Source: DASZIT01 sp963770635 (GTDB taxonomy: Bacteria > Actinomycetota > Acidimicrobiia > Acidimicrobiales > RAAP-2). Taken from it: a stretch of 64,000 nt of DNA. The DNA lies in contig CAVYQI010000006.1 of NCBI GenBank assembly GCA_963770635.1, positions 558,001 through 622,000 of the forward strand, given 5' to 3'. The position numbers were made by a program, and so were the translations under genes. The first letter of the stretch is position 1. The number at the start of each line of letters is the position of its first letter. Shown here one piece after another: positions 18,805-26,536 of the stretch. The notes beneath the pieces are model-generated. The model searched no databases. It had not been told where the DNA came from and was given only the letters and a program-made list of their open reading frames with translations.

Positions 18805-18942
18805 TTACTCGTCCAGAACCGGCTCGACGGCGTCCGGATCCGGCTCCCCGACCCCCTCGGTCACCAGGGTGTGGACGACCTCCTCCGGATCGGCCTCGAT
18901 GTTGACCGGTTCACGAGGGTCGGGAACCGCCCCGCCGGCCAT
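18805..18942 (-). CDS. Small acidic ORF (45 aa) at the end of the SAM-riboswitch operon
   Basis: A 45-residue open frame starting at ATG 18942, six bases after the stop of the MoaD-like gene, and ending TAA at 18805-18807. The predicted product begins MAGGAVPDPREPVNIEA and is strongly acidic, with no cysteine and no transmembrane segment. Tight spacing suggests translational coupling, but there is no clear ribosome binding site and no family is recognised. It ends 131 bases before the CIRCE element. It may be a real accessory peptide of the operon or non-coding. Confidence 0.45.
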   Translation of the reverse strand: MAGGAVPDPREPVNIEADPEEVVHTLVTEGVGEPDPDAVEPVLDE

Positions 18943-18948
18943 CGCCGA

Positions 18949-19224
18949 TCAGCCCCCGGCCACCGCAGGCACAATCGAGAGGGTCTCCCCGTCGGCCACC
19001 GGGGTGTTCAGGCCGTCGAGGAAGCGCACGTCCTCGTCGGTCAGGAACACGTTCACAAACCGCCGCAGCTGGCCGGCGTCGTCGAACAGGCGGCCGGCGA
19101 ACCCCGGATGGGCGGCGTCGAGGGCCTTCAGCGCCTCGCCCACCGTGGACCCCTCGACGGCGACCTCGCCGGCCCCGCCGGTCAGGGTGCGGAGCTGGGC
19201 CGGGACCCGGATGGAGACGCTCAC
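18949..19224 (-). CDS. MoaD/ThiS-family sulfur-carrier protein
   Basis: A 91-residue beta-grasp protein ending in the diagnostic diglycine (PAVAGG), whose terminal carboxylate can be adenylated and converted to a thiocarboxylate. The sequence VSIRVPAQLRTLTGG at the start and FVNVFLTDEDVRFLDGLNTPV in the second half fit the family, which includes MoaD, ThiS and mycobacterial CysO. Its GTG start overlaps the stop of the threonine-synthase-like gene by GTGA. CysO works with the PLP enzyme CysM; pairing here with another fold-type II PLP enzyme under a SAM riboswitch suggests a sulfur-donating role in homocysteine or cysteine formation. That role is inferred. Confidence 0.88.
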   Translation of the reverse strand: MSVSIRVPAQLRTLTGGAGEVAVEGSTVGEALKALDAAHPGFAGRLFDDAGQLRRFVNVFLTDEDVRFLDGLNTPVADGETLSIVPAVAGG

Positions 19225-20522
19225 GAAATGCTCCCGGTTCCCTGGCCAGAGTCGTTGGCCGTCCGCCGGGCCGAGGTCGGGTCGAGCTCATCGAACTGGC
19301 TGAAGGCGTCGTCGAAGGCGTCGAGGGTCGGCGGGATGGTGGCCGACGGTCCCACCGTTCCCGACAGGGCCTCGACCGTCTTCAGGCCGTGGCCGGTGAC
19401 CATGGCGACCACCCGCTCGTCCGGGCGGATGACCCCAAGGGCGGCCAGCTTGGCCAGGGTGGCGATGGTCACCCCGCCGGCCGTCTCCGCGAAGATCCCC
19501 TCGGTGCGGGCCAGCAGGCGGATGCCGTCGATGACCTCGTCGTCGGTCACCGCCGCGCACGACCCGCCCGACTTCCGGATGGTGTCGAGGGCGTACCAGC
19601 CGTCGGCCGGATTGCCTATGGCCAACGACTTGGCGATGGTGGACGGCTTCACCGGTCGGATGGCGTCGGTCCCCTCGGCGAAGGCGGTGGCCACCGGGGC
19701 GCAGCCGACCGACTGGGCGCCGGAGATCCGTACCGAGGGTGCCTCGTCGAGCAGGCCGACCCGGCCCAGCTCCTCGAAGCCCTTGGCGATCTTGGTCAAC
19801 TGGCTCCCCGAGCCGATCGGCACCACCACATGGTCGGGCGCCTGCCATCCGAGCTGCTCGGCCACCTCGAAGGCCAGGGTCTTCGACCCCTCGGCGTAGT
19901 AGGTGCGGACGTTGACGTTCACGAACGCCCACGACGGGCGCTCGCTGGTCAGCTCGGCACACAACCGGTTCACGTCGTCATAGGTTCCGTCGACGGCAAT
20001 CACCCGGCCGCCGTAGACGGTGGTCATGGTGATCTTGGCCTGCTCGAGGTCGGAAGGGATCAGCACCACCGACTCCATCCCCGCCCGGGCGGCGTGGGCC
20101 GCCACCGAGTTGGCCAGGTTGCCGGTGGAGGCACAGGCGGCCACCTTGAAGCCGAGCTGGCGGGCCTTGGTCAACGCCACCGACACCACCCGGTCCTTGA
20201 ACGATCCGGTCGGGTTGGCGGTGTCGTCCTTGATCCACAGCTCGCCCAGGCCGAGCTCGGCGGCCAGCCGTTCGGCCCGGACCAGCGGGGTGAACCCGGC
20301 GCCCAGATCCACCGGGGCGGCATCGGCCACCGGCAACAGGTCGCCGTAACGCCAGATGGACCGGGGGCCGGCGGCGATCCGGTCGCGGGTGACGGTGTCG
20401 GCGATCCGCTCGTAGTCGTAGGTCACTTCGAGGGGCCCGAAGCAGTAGTCACAGACATGGAGTGCTTCGGCTGGATAGGCGCGGCCACATTCTCGACAGC
20501 ACAGCCCGGTTACAAAGTCCAC
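19221..20522 (-). CDS. Threonine-synthase-like PLP enzyme with N-terminal zinc ribbon
   Basis: A 433-residue fold-type II PLP enzyme most like actinobacterial ThrC. It opens with a zinc ribbon (CRECG and CDYCFGPLE, residues 9-27), the PLP lysine is in NPTGSFKDR (K109), and the phosphate-binding loop and ACASTGNLANSVA, TTYGG-like and SGSQLTK segments are present. The start is placed at GTG 20522 because GAGGAG lies seven bases upstream; the ATG at 20537 lies within the riboswitch P1 stem. Threonine synthase makes threonine from O-phosphohomoserine. Control by a SAM riboswitch and overlap with a MoaD-like sulfur carrier raise the possibility that it makes homocysteine instead. I cannot distinguish these from sequence. 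Confidence 0.9.
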   Translation of the reverse strand: MDFVTGLCCRECGRAYPAEALHVCDYCFGPLEVTYDYERIADTVTRDRIAAGPRSIWRYGDLLPVADAAPVDLGAGFTPLVRAERLAAELGLGELWIKDDTANPTGSFKDRVVSVALTKARQLGFKVAACASTGNLANSVAAHAARAGMESVVLIPSDLEQAKITMTTVYGGRVIAVDGTYDDVNRLCAELTSERPSWAFVNVNVRTYYAEGSKTLAFEVAEQLGWQAPDHVVVPIGSGSQLTKIAKGFEELGRVGLLDEAPSVRISGAQSVGCAPVATAFAEGTDAIRPVKPSTIAKSLAIGNPADGWYALDTIRKSGGSCAAVTDDEVIDGIRLLARTEGIFAETAGGVTIATLAKLAALGVIRPDERVVAMVTGHGLKTVEALSGTVGPSATIPPTLDAFDDAFSQFDELDPTSARRTANDSGQGTGSIS

Positions 20523-20533
20523 AATGGGTCTCC

Positions 20534-20646
20534 TCATCGCTCGGGCATTGGCACCTGGAACTTCATTCCGGCCCATTTGGGCGGGTCGGAATTGGTTCTG
20601 GTTGCCGCAGCGTCACCGGGCCCGGTCCCTCAGCTGCTCTGGATGA
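20534..20646 (-). promoter_or_regulatory. SAM riboswitch (S-box, SAM-I clan) upstream of the threonine-synthase-like gene
   Basis: On the minus strand the leader contains the conserved S-box core in order: UCAUC (P1 5'), CAGAGCAGC, UGAGGGACCGGGCCC, GGUGA, GCUGCGGCAACC, a P3 hairpin with AAUUCCG/CGGAAU, AGGUGCCAAUGCCC, and GAUGA (P1 3'). CAGC/GCUG pair as P2. The P4 hairpin of classical SAM-I is reduced to almost nothing, which resembles the SAM-I/IV variant. The P1 3' strand (20538-20534) overlaps the first two bases of the GAGGAG ribosome site (20535-20530), so SAM binding would block translation. The match is by eye; a covariance-model search was not possible. Confidence 0.88.
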
Positions 20647-20736
20647 TGACCTCTATGTTGGACGATAGAGAGGGCGCGCGTCAATGGCGGGCCTGGGATC
20701 GGCCGCGGTGACGGGGCCGAATACAGTAGGGCGACC

Positions 20737-21600
20737 ATGGACCAGCACCGGAGCGGAGACGACCAGACCTCGGCCGGGCCCTCCCCCGAGCGTGCTGACC
20801 AGGGACATCGCCGCTACTCGCAGGCCCGGTTCGATCCGTCGACGTTGGCCGGGGCCAAGGGCGATCGCCGGGTGTCGGTGTGCATCCCGGCCCGCAACGA
20901 AGCCGCCACCGTGGGCACCATCGTGGCGGCGATCGTCAAGGCTCTCACCGGCGTGGACGGCGGGGTGCCCCTGGTCGACGAGGTGCTGGTGGTCGACGAC
21001 GGCTCGACCGACGGGACCGCCAACCTGGCCCGGGAGGCCGGGGCTTCGGTGGTACCGGCCGAGCCGGGGATCACCGGCCCGACGCCCGGCAGCAAGGGGC
21101 AGGCCATGCGGACCGCGGTGGAGGTGGCCACCGGCGATCTCATCGCTTTCCTCGACGCCGACGTCACCAACTTCGGGCCTCACTTCGTGACCGGCCTCCT
21201 CGGACCCCTCCTGGTCTTCGAGGACTCGACCAACCTGGTCAAGGGGTACTACCAGCGTCCTCTCCACGGGGCCCCCGACGGCGGCGGGCGGGTCACCGAG
21301 CTGGTGGCCAAGCCCATCATCGATCTGCTGTTTCCCGACCTGGTCGGCATCCTCCAGCCGTTGGCCGGGGAGACGGCCGCCCCTCGGTCGGTGCTCGAGA
21401 AATGCGGTCTGGCCGACGGCTACCAAGTGGAGCTGGCCCTGTTGATCGATGTGGCCGCCGATTTCGGGGCCGAGACCATCGCCCAGGTGGACCTCGGGGT
21501 ACGGGCCCATCGGAACCGACCGCTGTCGGAGCTCCGCCCCCAAGCCACCGACGTCCTCCGCACGGCGCTCGCCCGGGCTGCCGTCAACCGCGCCGTCTGA
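20737..21600 (+). CDS. gpgS: Glucosyl-3-phosphoglycerate synthase
   Basis: A 287-residue GT81-type glycosyltransferase that joins glucose from an NDP-glucose to 3-phosphoglycerate, the first step to glucosylglycerate and, in mycobacteria, methylglucose lipopolysaccharide. It has SVCIPARNEAATVG at the N-terminus, VVDDGSTDGTANLA, GSKGQAM, the metal-binding FLDADVTNFG, KGYYQRPL and DGYQVELALLIDVA, all as in characterised GpgS. No GpgP phosphatase is adjacent. The product is a compatible solute or lipoglycan precursor. It is divergent from the SAM-riboswitch operon. Confidence 0.93.
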   Translation: MDQHRSGDDQTSAGPSPERADQGHRRYSQARFDPSTLAGAKGDRRVSVCIPARNEAATVGTIVAAIVKALTGVDGGVPLVDEVLVVDDGSTDGTANLAREAGASVVPAEPGITGPTPGSKGQAMRTAVEVATGDLIAFLDADVTNFGPHFVTGLLGPLLVFEDSTNLVKGYYQRPLHGAPDGGGRVTELVAKPIIDLLFPDLVGILQPLAGETAAPRSVLEKCGLADGYQVELALLIDVAADFGAETIAQVDLGVRAHRNRPLSELRPQATDVLRTALARAAVNRAV

Positions 21601-21612
21601 CCCGAGCGAAGG

Positions 21613-22977
21613 TCAAACCGGTCGGCGCAATGGCGCCGGCGACGGTTCGATGGGAGACCCCGGCTCCCGGGCTCCGTTGACAAACTCCGGATGACCCCGC
21701 AGATTTCGTCGTTGGCGGTCATCCGCCACCAGGCTCCGGATTTCGGAGGCGAGTCGAGGAAGAGTTTGGGGACGAGCGGCGGTGGAACGAGCCAGGGCGC
21801 GCAATCCCCGGAGGGTGCTGAAGAGCTTCGACGGGGCCACATCGTGATTGAGCACCCGCAAGAATTTCTCCGCCCCGTCGGGCTCTCGGCTGAGCCCTCG
21901 AATCATCTCGGTCACAATGTCGGGGCTGCTACCTCCTGCGCCCATGTCGTTGGCGAACCAGTACATTTCCCAGGCGTCCTCGTCACGCCAGTGCCACCAT
22001 TCGTCGAGATGGCCGGCCAGATCATCTCCGTCCAAGCCCATCTCGATGGACTGGGCCAACCGCTCAGCCTGGCGCAGGGCGTCGGAGATCCCCTGCGCCG
22101 GGGTGGGGTCCTTGAAGTGCCCGGCGTCGCCGACGAGCGCCCAACCCGGCCCGGTTGCCTCGCGGAAGTAGCCATGCCAGCGGGCCATGACCCGAACCGG
22201 GCCGACCCGGGTTGCCGGTCGAAGAACGTCGACGAGATGCTCGACCTGGGCGATGCCGTTGGCAAAGTTCTTCTCGACATCAGCCAGGTAGGCGCCCCGC
22301 ATCGACATCGGAACCCCAATCCCGGCCATGAACAGGCCGCCATCGGTCGGCATGGCCAGGAATCCGATGTCGCCGGCCCGGCCCAGGTCGGCGCGCCCCT
22401 TCGGCGCGGCGGCGCCTTCAAAATAGGCCCACAAGAACAGGCGCTCCGGCGCAGTGACGTGGTACTCCCGCGAACCCACGAAGCCGGCGATCGCCGAATG
22501 CGGGCCGTCGGCGCCGACGACCAGTGGCGCCCGAATCGTGCCCGACTGAGTTTGTATCCCGCGCACCGCTCCGTCCTCATAGATCAGCCCGGTCGCCGCG
22601 GTCTGCCGTCGCACCTGCACTCCCGCCCGTTCGGCAGCTTCGATGAGCAATGAGTCGAGGGTCGTGCGGCGAACGCACAGCCAGGGTGCCTCGAAGCGGG
22701 CGGCGACCCGCGGATCCAAGGTGAGATGGACGTCGTCGATGACGAAGCCACCACGGTCGAGGGGTGGGGCGCCAGTGGCAAGAAGCCTTTCCAACAGACC
22801 GAGGCGCTCGAGGCCGAGCACACCCGAGGGATGGATCATGTGGGTAGAGGGGACCTCGCTCGGAAACGATGCCCGATCGACGACGCAGACGGCCAGTCCC
22901 CGAGCCGCGAGAAACGCGGCCAGTGGGGATCCGGCACAGCGTGCCCCCACCACGATGACGTCAAAAGATTCGCCCAT
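21613..22977 (-). CDS. FAD-dependent monooxygenase (PHBH-fold)
   Basis: A 454-residue flavoprotein of the p-hydroxybenzoate hydroxylase fold. The N-terminal FAD motif is VIVVGARCAGSPLAAFLAARG, the second substrate/FAD region reads LVVGADGPHSAI, and the C-terminal GDAGHFKDPTPAQGISDALRQA contains the conserved GD motif contacting FAD ribityl. ATG 22977 follows a GGAGG site. A single-component NAD(P)H-using monooxygenase or halogenase-like enzyme is possible; the substrate is unknown. It is divergent from and probably repressed by the TetR gene at 23045, through the operator at 23003-23030. Confidence 0.88.
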   Translation of the reverse strand: MGESFDVIVVGARCAGSPLAAFLAARGLAVCVVDRASFPSEVPSTHMIHPSGVLGLERLGLLERLLATGAPPLDRGGFVIDDVHLTLDPRVAARFEAPWLCVRRTTLDSLLIEAAERAGVQVRRQTAATGLIYEDGAVRGIQTQSGTIRAPLVVGADGPHSAIAGFVGSREYHVTAPERLFLWAYFEGAAAPKGRADLGRAGDIGFLAMPTDGGLFMAGIGVPMSMRGAYLADVEKNFANGIAQVEHLVDVLRPATRVGPVRVMARWHGYFREATGPGWALVGDAGHFKDPTPAQGISDALRQAERLAQSIEMGLDGDDLAGHLDEWWHWRDEDAWEMYWFANDMGAGGSSPDIVTEMIRGLSREPDGAEKFLRVLNHDVAPSKLFSTLRGLRALARSTAARPQTLPRLASEIRSLVADDRQRRNLRGHPEFVNGAREPGSPIEPSPAPLRRPV

Positions 22978-23002
22978 GCCCGGTCCTCCCTGGCACAACA
23001 AT

Positions 23003-23030
23003 GTTATGTGATCACCATAACCACGTTATG
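23003..23030. promoter_or_regulatory. TetR-type operator between FAD monooxygenase and TetR genes
   Basis: Three half-sites occur in the 67-bp divergent intergenic region: GTTATG, CATAAC and GTTATG, at 23003, 23016 and 23025. The first pair forms a 6-bp-arm inverted repeat around TGATCAC, the second a 6-bp-arm repeat around CAC. Such symmetry next to a TetR gene is typical of its own operator. Binding is inferred. Confidence 0.6.
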
Positions 23031-23044
23031 AAAGGCTGTCAACG

Positions 23045-23719
23045 GTGACGGATCCCAACCTTCCCGGCCCCCGGGGGCAGCTGATCGAGGCGGCCATCCG
23101 ACTCTTGGAGGAGAGCGGCCTCGAGGCGGTGCAGGCGCGCAAGCTCGCCGCAGAAATCGGCATGTCGACGATGGCGGTGTACACGCACTTCGGCGGCATG
23201 TCCGAGCTGCTCGAGTCGGTGATGCGGGAAGGATTCAGACGATTTGGCGCCTACGTGGCGGATGCGCCGATCTCCGATGACCCGATGGTGGACTTTTTCG
23301 TGCGGGGTATTGCGTATCGGGAATGGGCCCTCCGAAACCCCCAGCTGTACCGCCTGATGTTCGGACTGGCTGGAGCGTCGCTACCTCGGCGCGTCGTCCA
23401 GGACATGACCGTCACCGGAACACCGTCGCTGCTGGCCGAAGGGCAGACTGCCTTCGACGTGCTGTTCCAATCCATGGAGCGGATCAAGGCCTCGGGAAGG
23501 ATCGACGCGGTGAACACCGTGGCTGCCGCCGGACAGTTCCTCAGCGCAACACACGGCTACGTACTGCTGGAGATGGCGGGTTACTTCGACGCCGACGGAC
23601 AAGGGTTCTCCTGGGTATTTGCTCCTCTCGGGATGAGCGTGATGGTCGGGCTCGGTGCATCTGGCCAGGACGTCGAACGCTCCGCGGTTGCAGCCTTGGC
23701 CGCCCGGGGGATCTCTTGA
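23045..23719 (+). CDS. TetR-family transcriptional regulator
   Basis: A 224-residue TetR repressor starting at GTG 23045. The DNA-binding domain is at residues 10-60, with the recognition region AEIGMSTMAVYTHFGGMSEL. The C-terminal domain includes FVRGIAYREWALRNPQLYRLMFG, a pattern typical of TetR C-terminal dimer domains. It lies divergent to the FAD monooxygenase with a shared operator, so it likely autoregulates and controls that enzyme in response to its substrate. Its 3' end overlaps, on the other strand, the remains of a vapC gene. Confidence 0.88.
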   Translation: MTDPNLPGPRGQLIEAAIRLLEESGLEAVQARKLAAEIGMSTMAVYTHFGGMSELLESVMREGFRRFGAYVADAPISDDPMVDFFVRGIAYREWALRNPQLYRLMFGLAGASLPRRVVQDMTVTGTPSLLAEGQTAFDVLFQSMERIKASGRIDAVNTVAAAGQFLSATHGYVLLEMAGYFDADGQGFSWVFAPLGMSVMVGLGASGQDVERSAVAALAARGIS

Positions 23720-23765
23720 CGTGGGCGAGGATCACGCTGTTGTCGATTAGATAGAGAACGTTCAC
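23716..23765 (-). pseudogene. vapC toxin remnant (PIN-domain N-terminus only)
   Basis: About 17 residues (NVLYLIDNSVILAHVK) are the recognisable start of a VapC PIN-domain RNase, including the first conserved acidic residue D in LIDNS. After that the sequence belongs to the 3' end of the TetR gene, so the rest of the PIN domain is gone. The GTG at 23765 overlaps the end of vapB as in intact vapBC operons. Confidence 0.6.
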
Positions 23766-23970
23766 CGCGGGCGGAATTGACAACGTCAGGGTCGTCCAGG
23801 TCACGCAACGCTCCCGCATCCAGCCGAGCCATCGTTTCTTCGAGTTTGCGACGACGGACCATCTCCCTCAGTGCAACCCTCACCGTTTCGGCTTTGGTCG
23901 CTCGTGGCACCAGCGTCTTGCGGGCTTCCTCCATCAGCTCGTCAGGTATGTCCGGCAATGTCCTGGTCAC
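23764..23970 (-). pseudogene. vapB-type antitoxin, frameshifted at its 3' end
   Basis: The frame from GTG 23970 (AGGAGG five bases upstream) gives a typical VapB antitoxin of about 68 residues: TLPDIPDELMEEARK, the ribbon-helix-helix with TKAETVRVALREMVRR, and RLDAGALRDLDDPDVV. Intact relatives end in SARR-stop overlapping vapC; here one C is missing in GCCCGCGGTGA, so the stop is lost and the frame runs on. With vapC truncated, this is a decaying toxin-antitoxin relic. The antitoxin itself could still fold. Confidence 0.7.
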
Positions 23971-24052
23971 GACCACCTCCTGCTTCTCTACCAGGAAGTA
24001 TCTCGCGCTTAAACCCAATTTCATAGACCGACCAGATCCGATCCGGTCGCGA

Positions 24053-24085
24053 GGGAGGCCGCGACCGTCAGGGCCGCGGCCTCCC
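24053..24085 (-). terminator. Hairpin terminator downstream of the MFS transporter
   Basis: An 11-bp perfect inverted repeat GGGAGGCCGCG / CGCGGCCTCCC with an 11-base loop, 22 bases after the transporter stop. It would end the TetR-MFS transcript. No U tract is obvious. Confidence 0.6.
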
Positions 24086-24106
24086 AAACGACGCTTCCGC
24101 GATGAC

Positions 24107-25711
24107 TTAGGAAGTCGAAGATCCCACCAGATCGGCATCCCGGCACCCGGGGCGAACCAACTCCGGCTCGAACGGCCAGACTCCGTCTCCGTGTGGAACA
24201 TGCGGCTCGCGGGCATCCGCCGCACCCGCACCCGCACCGGCACCGGCCGCCGCCGCCCGGGCCCGACGCCGAGCCGGGACCAGCATGGCCGTCACCGCGC
24301 CGATGATCACCACGCCGGCGCCCACCGCGATGGCCGGCTTCAGCCCGCTCACGTAGGCGGCACCGGAGGCGTAGCTGCCCGACGACGAGAACACCGCCCC
24401 GAGCACCGCGATCCCGAGCACCCCACCCAGCTCCCGGAAGGCGCTGTTGGTGCCCGAGGCCACCCCTTCCAGGCGGGCGGGGACCGAGCCCAGCACCAGG
24501 GAGGCGAGCGGGACGAAGAACAGCGTCATGCCCACCCCCGCCACCACGAAGGCGGGGACGAAGTCGACGTACGGGGTGGTCGGGCTGGTGAGCGCCACCA
24601 GCCAGAACAGCCCGACCGACTGCAGGATCAGGCCGCTGACCACCAGGATCTTGCCGCCCCACCGCTCGGCCAGCAGGCCGACCACCGGGGCCAGCAGCAT
24701 GGCCATCCCCGTCCACGGCAGCACCCGCAGCCCGGCGCTCAACGGGGAGTACCCCTGCACCGTCTGGAGGAACTGGGACAGGAAGAAGATGGAGCCGAAC
24801 ATCCCGAAGCTGAACAGCATGGCGGTCACGTTCACCATGGCGAACGCCCGGTTCTTGAACAGCCGCACGTCGAGCATCGGATGGTCCGACCGGAGCTCCC
24901 ACCAGAGGAAGGCGACCAGGGCGGCGATCCCGACCGCGAACGACGACAGCACGCCCTGGCTGCTCCATCCGTGGGCGTTGCCGCGGACCAGACCGAAGAC
25001 CAGCCCGAACAGGCCGAGGCTGACCAGCCCGACCCCGGCCAGGTCGAGCCGGGACGCCGAGCCGCGGGACTCACGGAGCTTCCACCAGGCCAACGGCACC
25101 AGCACCACGCCGATGGGGACGTTGAGCCAGAAGATGTACTGCCACGCCCACCCGGTGGTGACGGCCCCACCCACCAGCGGGCCGAAGGCCACCGCGGTAC
25201 CACCGATCGCCCCCCAGATGCCGAGGGCGGCATTCCTCCGCTCCGGGGTGACCGCCGCACTCAGGAGGGTGAGCGACAGCGGCATGATCATCGCCCCGCC
25301 GGCCCCCTGCACCGCCCGGGCGGCGATCAGTACGGAGATGTTGGGGGAGAGGGCGGCGGCGGCCGACGCCACCGTGAAGATGGCGATGCCGAGCACGAAG
25401 ATGCGCCGCCGCCCGAACCGCTCACCGATGGCGGCGGCGGTGAGCAACAGGACCGCGAAGGTCAACGTATAGGCGTTGACCGTCCACTCCAGCCCGGAGA
25501 GCCCGGCATGGAGGTGGACCCGGATGACCGGCAGCGCGGTCGAGACCACCAGGTTGTCGAGCGAGGCCATGAACAGGGCCAGGCCGGTGATCACGATGGC
25601 CCACACCGCCATCGACCGCGCCCCCCGGCCGGAAGGCGCTTCAGAGACAGTGGGCGGCCCGCCGTCAGTGGGAGGGCCGGCGGGAACCGATTGGTCGAGG
25701 GTGAGGCTCAT
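24107..25711 (-). CDS. MFS drug/H+ antiporter, DHA2 (EmrB/QacA-type, 14 TMS)
   Basis: A 534-residue major facilitator transporter of the 14-helix DHA2 group. Motif A-like GERFGRRRIFVLG follows helix 2, motif D region ALFMASLDNLVVSTALPVI lies in helix 1, and motif C GAIGGTAVAFGPLVGGAVT in helix 5 marks an exporter. ATG 25711 has AGGAG about ten bases upstream. The C-terminal tail is Ala/Gly-rich. It likely exports hydrophobic drugs or a metabolite. The TetR gene just upstream on the same strand and matching operator-like sequences upstream of both genes indicate drug-responsive control. Confidence 0.92.
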   Translation of the reverse strand: MSLTLDQSVPAGPPTDGGPPTVSEAPSGRGARSMAVWAIVITGLALFMASLDNLVVSTALPVIRVHLHAGLSGLEWTVNAYTLTFAVLLLTAAAIGERFGRRRIFVLGIAIFTVASAAAALSPNISVLIAARAVQGAGGAMIMPLSLTLLSAAVTPERRNAALGIWGAIGGTAVAFGPLVGGAVTTGWAWQYIFWLNVPIGVVLVPLAWWKLRESRGSASRLDLAGVGLVSLGLFGLVFGLVRGNAHGWSSQGVLSSFAVGIAALVAFLWWELRSDHPMLDVRLFKNRAFAMVNVTAMLFSFGMFGSIFFLSQFLQTVQGYSPLSAGLRVLPWTGMAMLLAPVVGLLAERWGGKILVVSGLILQSVGLFWLVALTSPTTPYVDFVPAFVVAGVGMTLFFVPLASLVLGSVPARLEGVASGTNSAFRELGGVLGIAVLGAVFSSSGSYASGAAYVSGLKPAIAVGAGVVIIGAVTAMLVPARRRARAAAAGAGAGAGAADAREPHVPHGDGVWPFEPELVRPGCRDADLVGSSTS

Positions 25712-25840
25712 GGCGGTGGGCTCCTTCAGAGACGAGGCGGGCGGGGTGCTGGCGATGCGACCGTTGACGTTGACCGGGATGGCCGGGCTGGTCGGCCGGG
25801 CCCGGAGGGCGGACCGCCGGCTCCGGAACCGCCTTGGTTG

Positions 25841-25860
25841 TGAGTGGTTACTACCTAACC
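25841..25860. promoter_or_regulatory. Operator-like sequence upstream of the MFS gene
   Basis: TGAGTGGTTACTACCTAACC in the gap between the TetR and MFS genes repeats, apart from four missing bases (GATC), the sequence in front of the TetR gene. A shared motif before a regulator and its transporter is good evidence of an operator, though shorter here and possibly bound more weakly. Confidence 0.55.
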
Positions 25861-25899
25861 GGGGCAAAAAAAGAGGGACTGACAAGGGCTTATAGGTGT

Positions 25900-26523
25900 T
25901 CATGCCGATACCTCCGTATCGATGTTTGCTTCGGAGCGTCGCCGCTCCTCGAGGGCGCGACCGGCGGCGGCCGCGGCTTCGCGCTTTTCCGGTTGGGGAC
26001 AGAACGACTGGGCCCAGTGGTCGGGGACCGACAGCAGGTCGATGGCCGTCATCACACTGATCATCATCCCGGTGGCGAAGAACTGGCGGACGGCCTCCTC
26101 GTCGAGGCCGAGGCGCTCGTCGACCATCTGCCACAGCACCTCGAAGGTGCGCCGGCAGCTGCGGGCGATGTCGGCGTCCCCGGTGGCGGCGGCGAAACCG
26201 TGCATCTGCACCTGGAGCAGATCCGGATCCTGCATCAGCTCGAGATACGCCCCGCCCATGGCGTGGAGGGCGTCGTCGCCCTCGAGGCCCTCGCCCGCCC
26301 GGGTCAGCTCCCGGATGATCCGGTCCCCGACCAGGTCGTAGGTGGCGATGAAGAGGTCCTTCTTGGTTCCGAACAGCCGGAACAGGTAGGGCTGGGAGAT
26401 CCCGGCCCGGGCGGCGATGGCGTCGGTCGAGGTGCCGGCGTACCCGGAGCGGGCGAATTCGGTGATGGCGGCGGCCAGCACCGCGGTGCGCCTCTCGTCT
26501 GCGGTCTGTCGGGTCGAAACCAT
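25900..26523 (-). CDS. TetR-family regulator of the MFS transporter
   Basis: A 207-residue TetR repressor from ATG 26523. The HTH domain includes TSTDAIAARAGISQPYLFRLFG then TKKDLFIATY. The ligand domain has the pattern EGDDALHAMGGAYLELMQDPDLLQVQMHGFAA, found in many multidrug-responsive TetR proteins. It precedes the DHA2 transporter on the same strand, and an operator-like sequence lies 14 bases upstream of its start. The simplest model is repression of itself and of the pump, relieved by the pumped compound. Confidence 0.9.
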   Translation of the reverse strand: MVSTRQTADERRTAVLAAAITEFARSGYAGTSTDAIAARAGISQPYLFRLFGTKKDLFIATYDLVGDRIIRELTRAGEGLEGDDALHAMGGAYLELMQDPDLLQVQMHGFAAATGDADIARSCRRTFEVLWQMVDERLGLDEEAVRQFFATGMMISVMTAIDLLSVPDHWAQSFCPQPEKREAAAAAGRALEERRRSEANIDTEVSA

Positions 26524-26536
26524 CACCCTTCCATTG

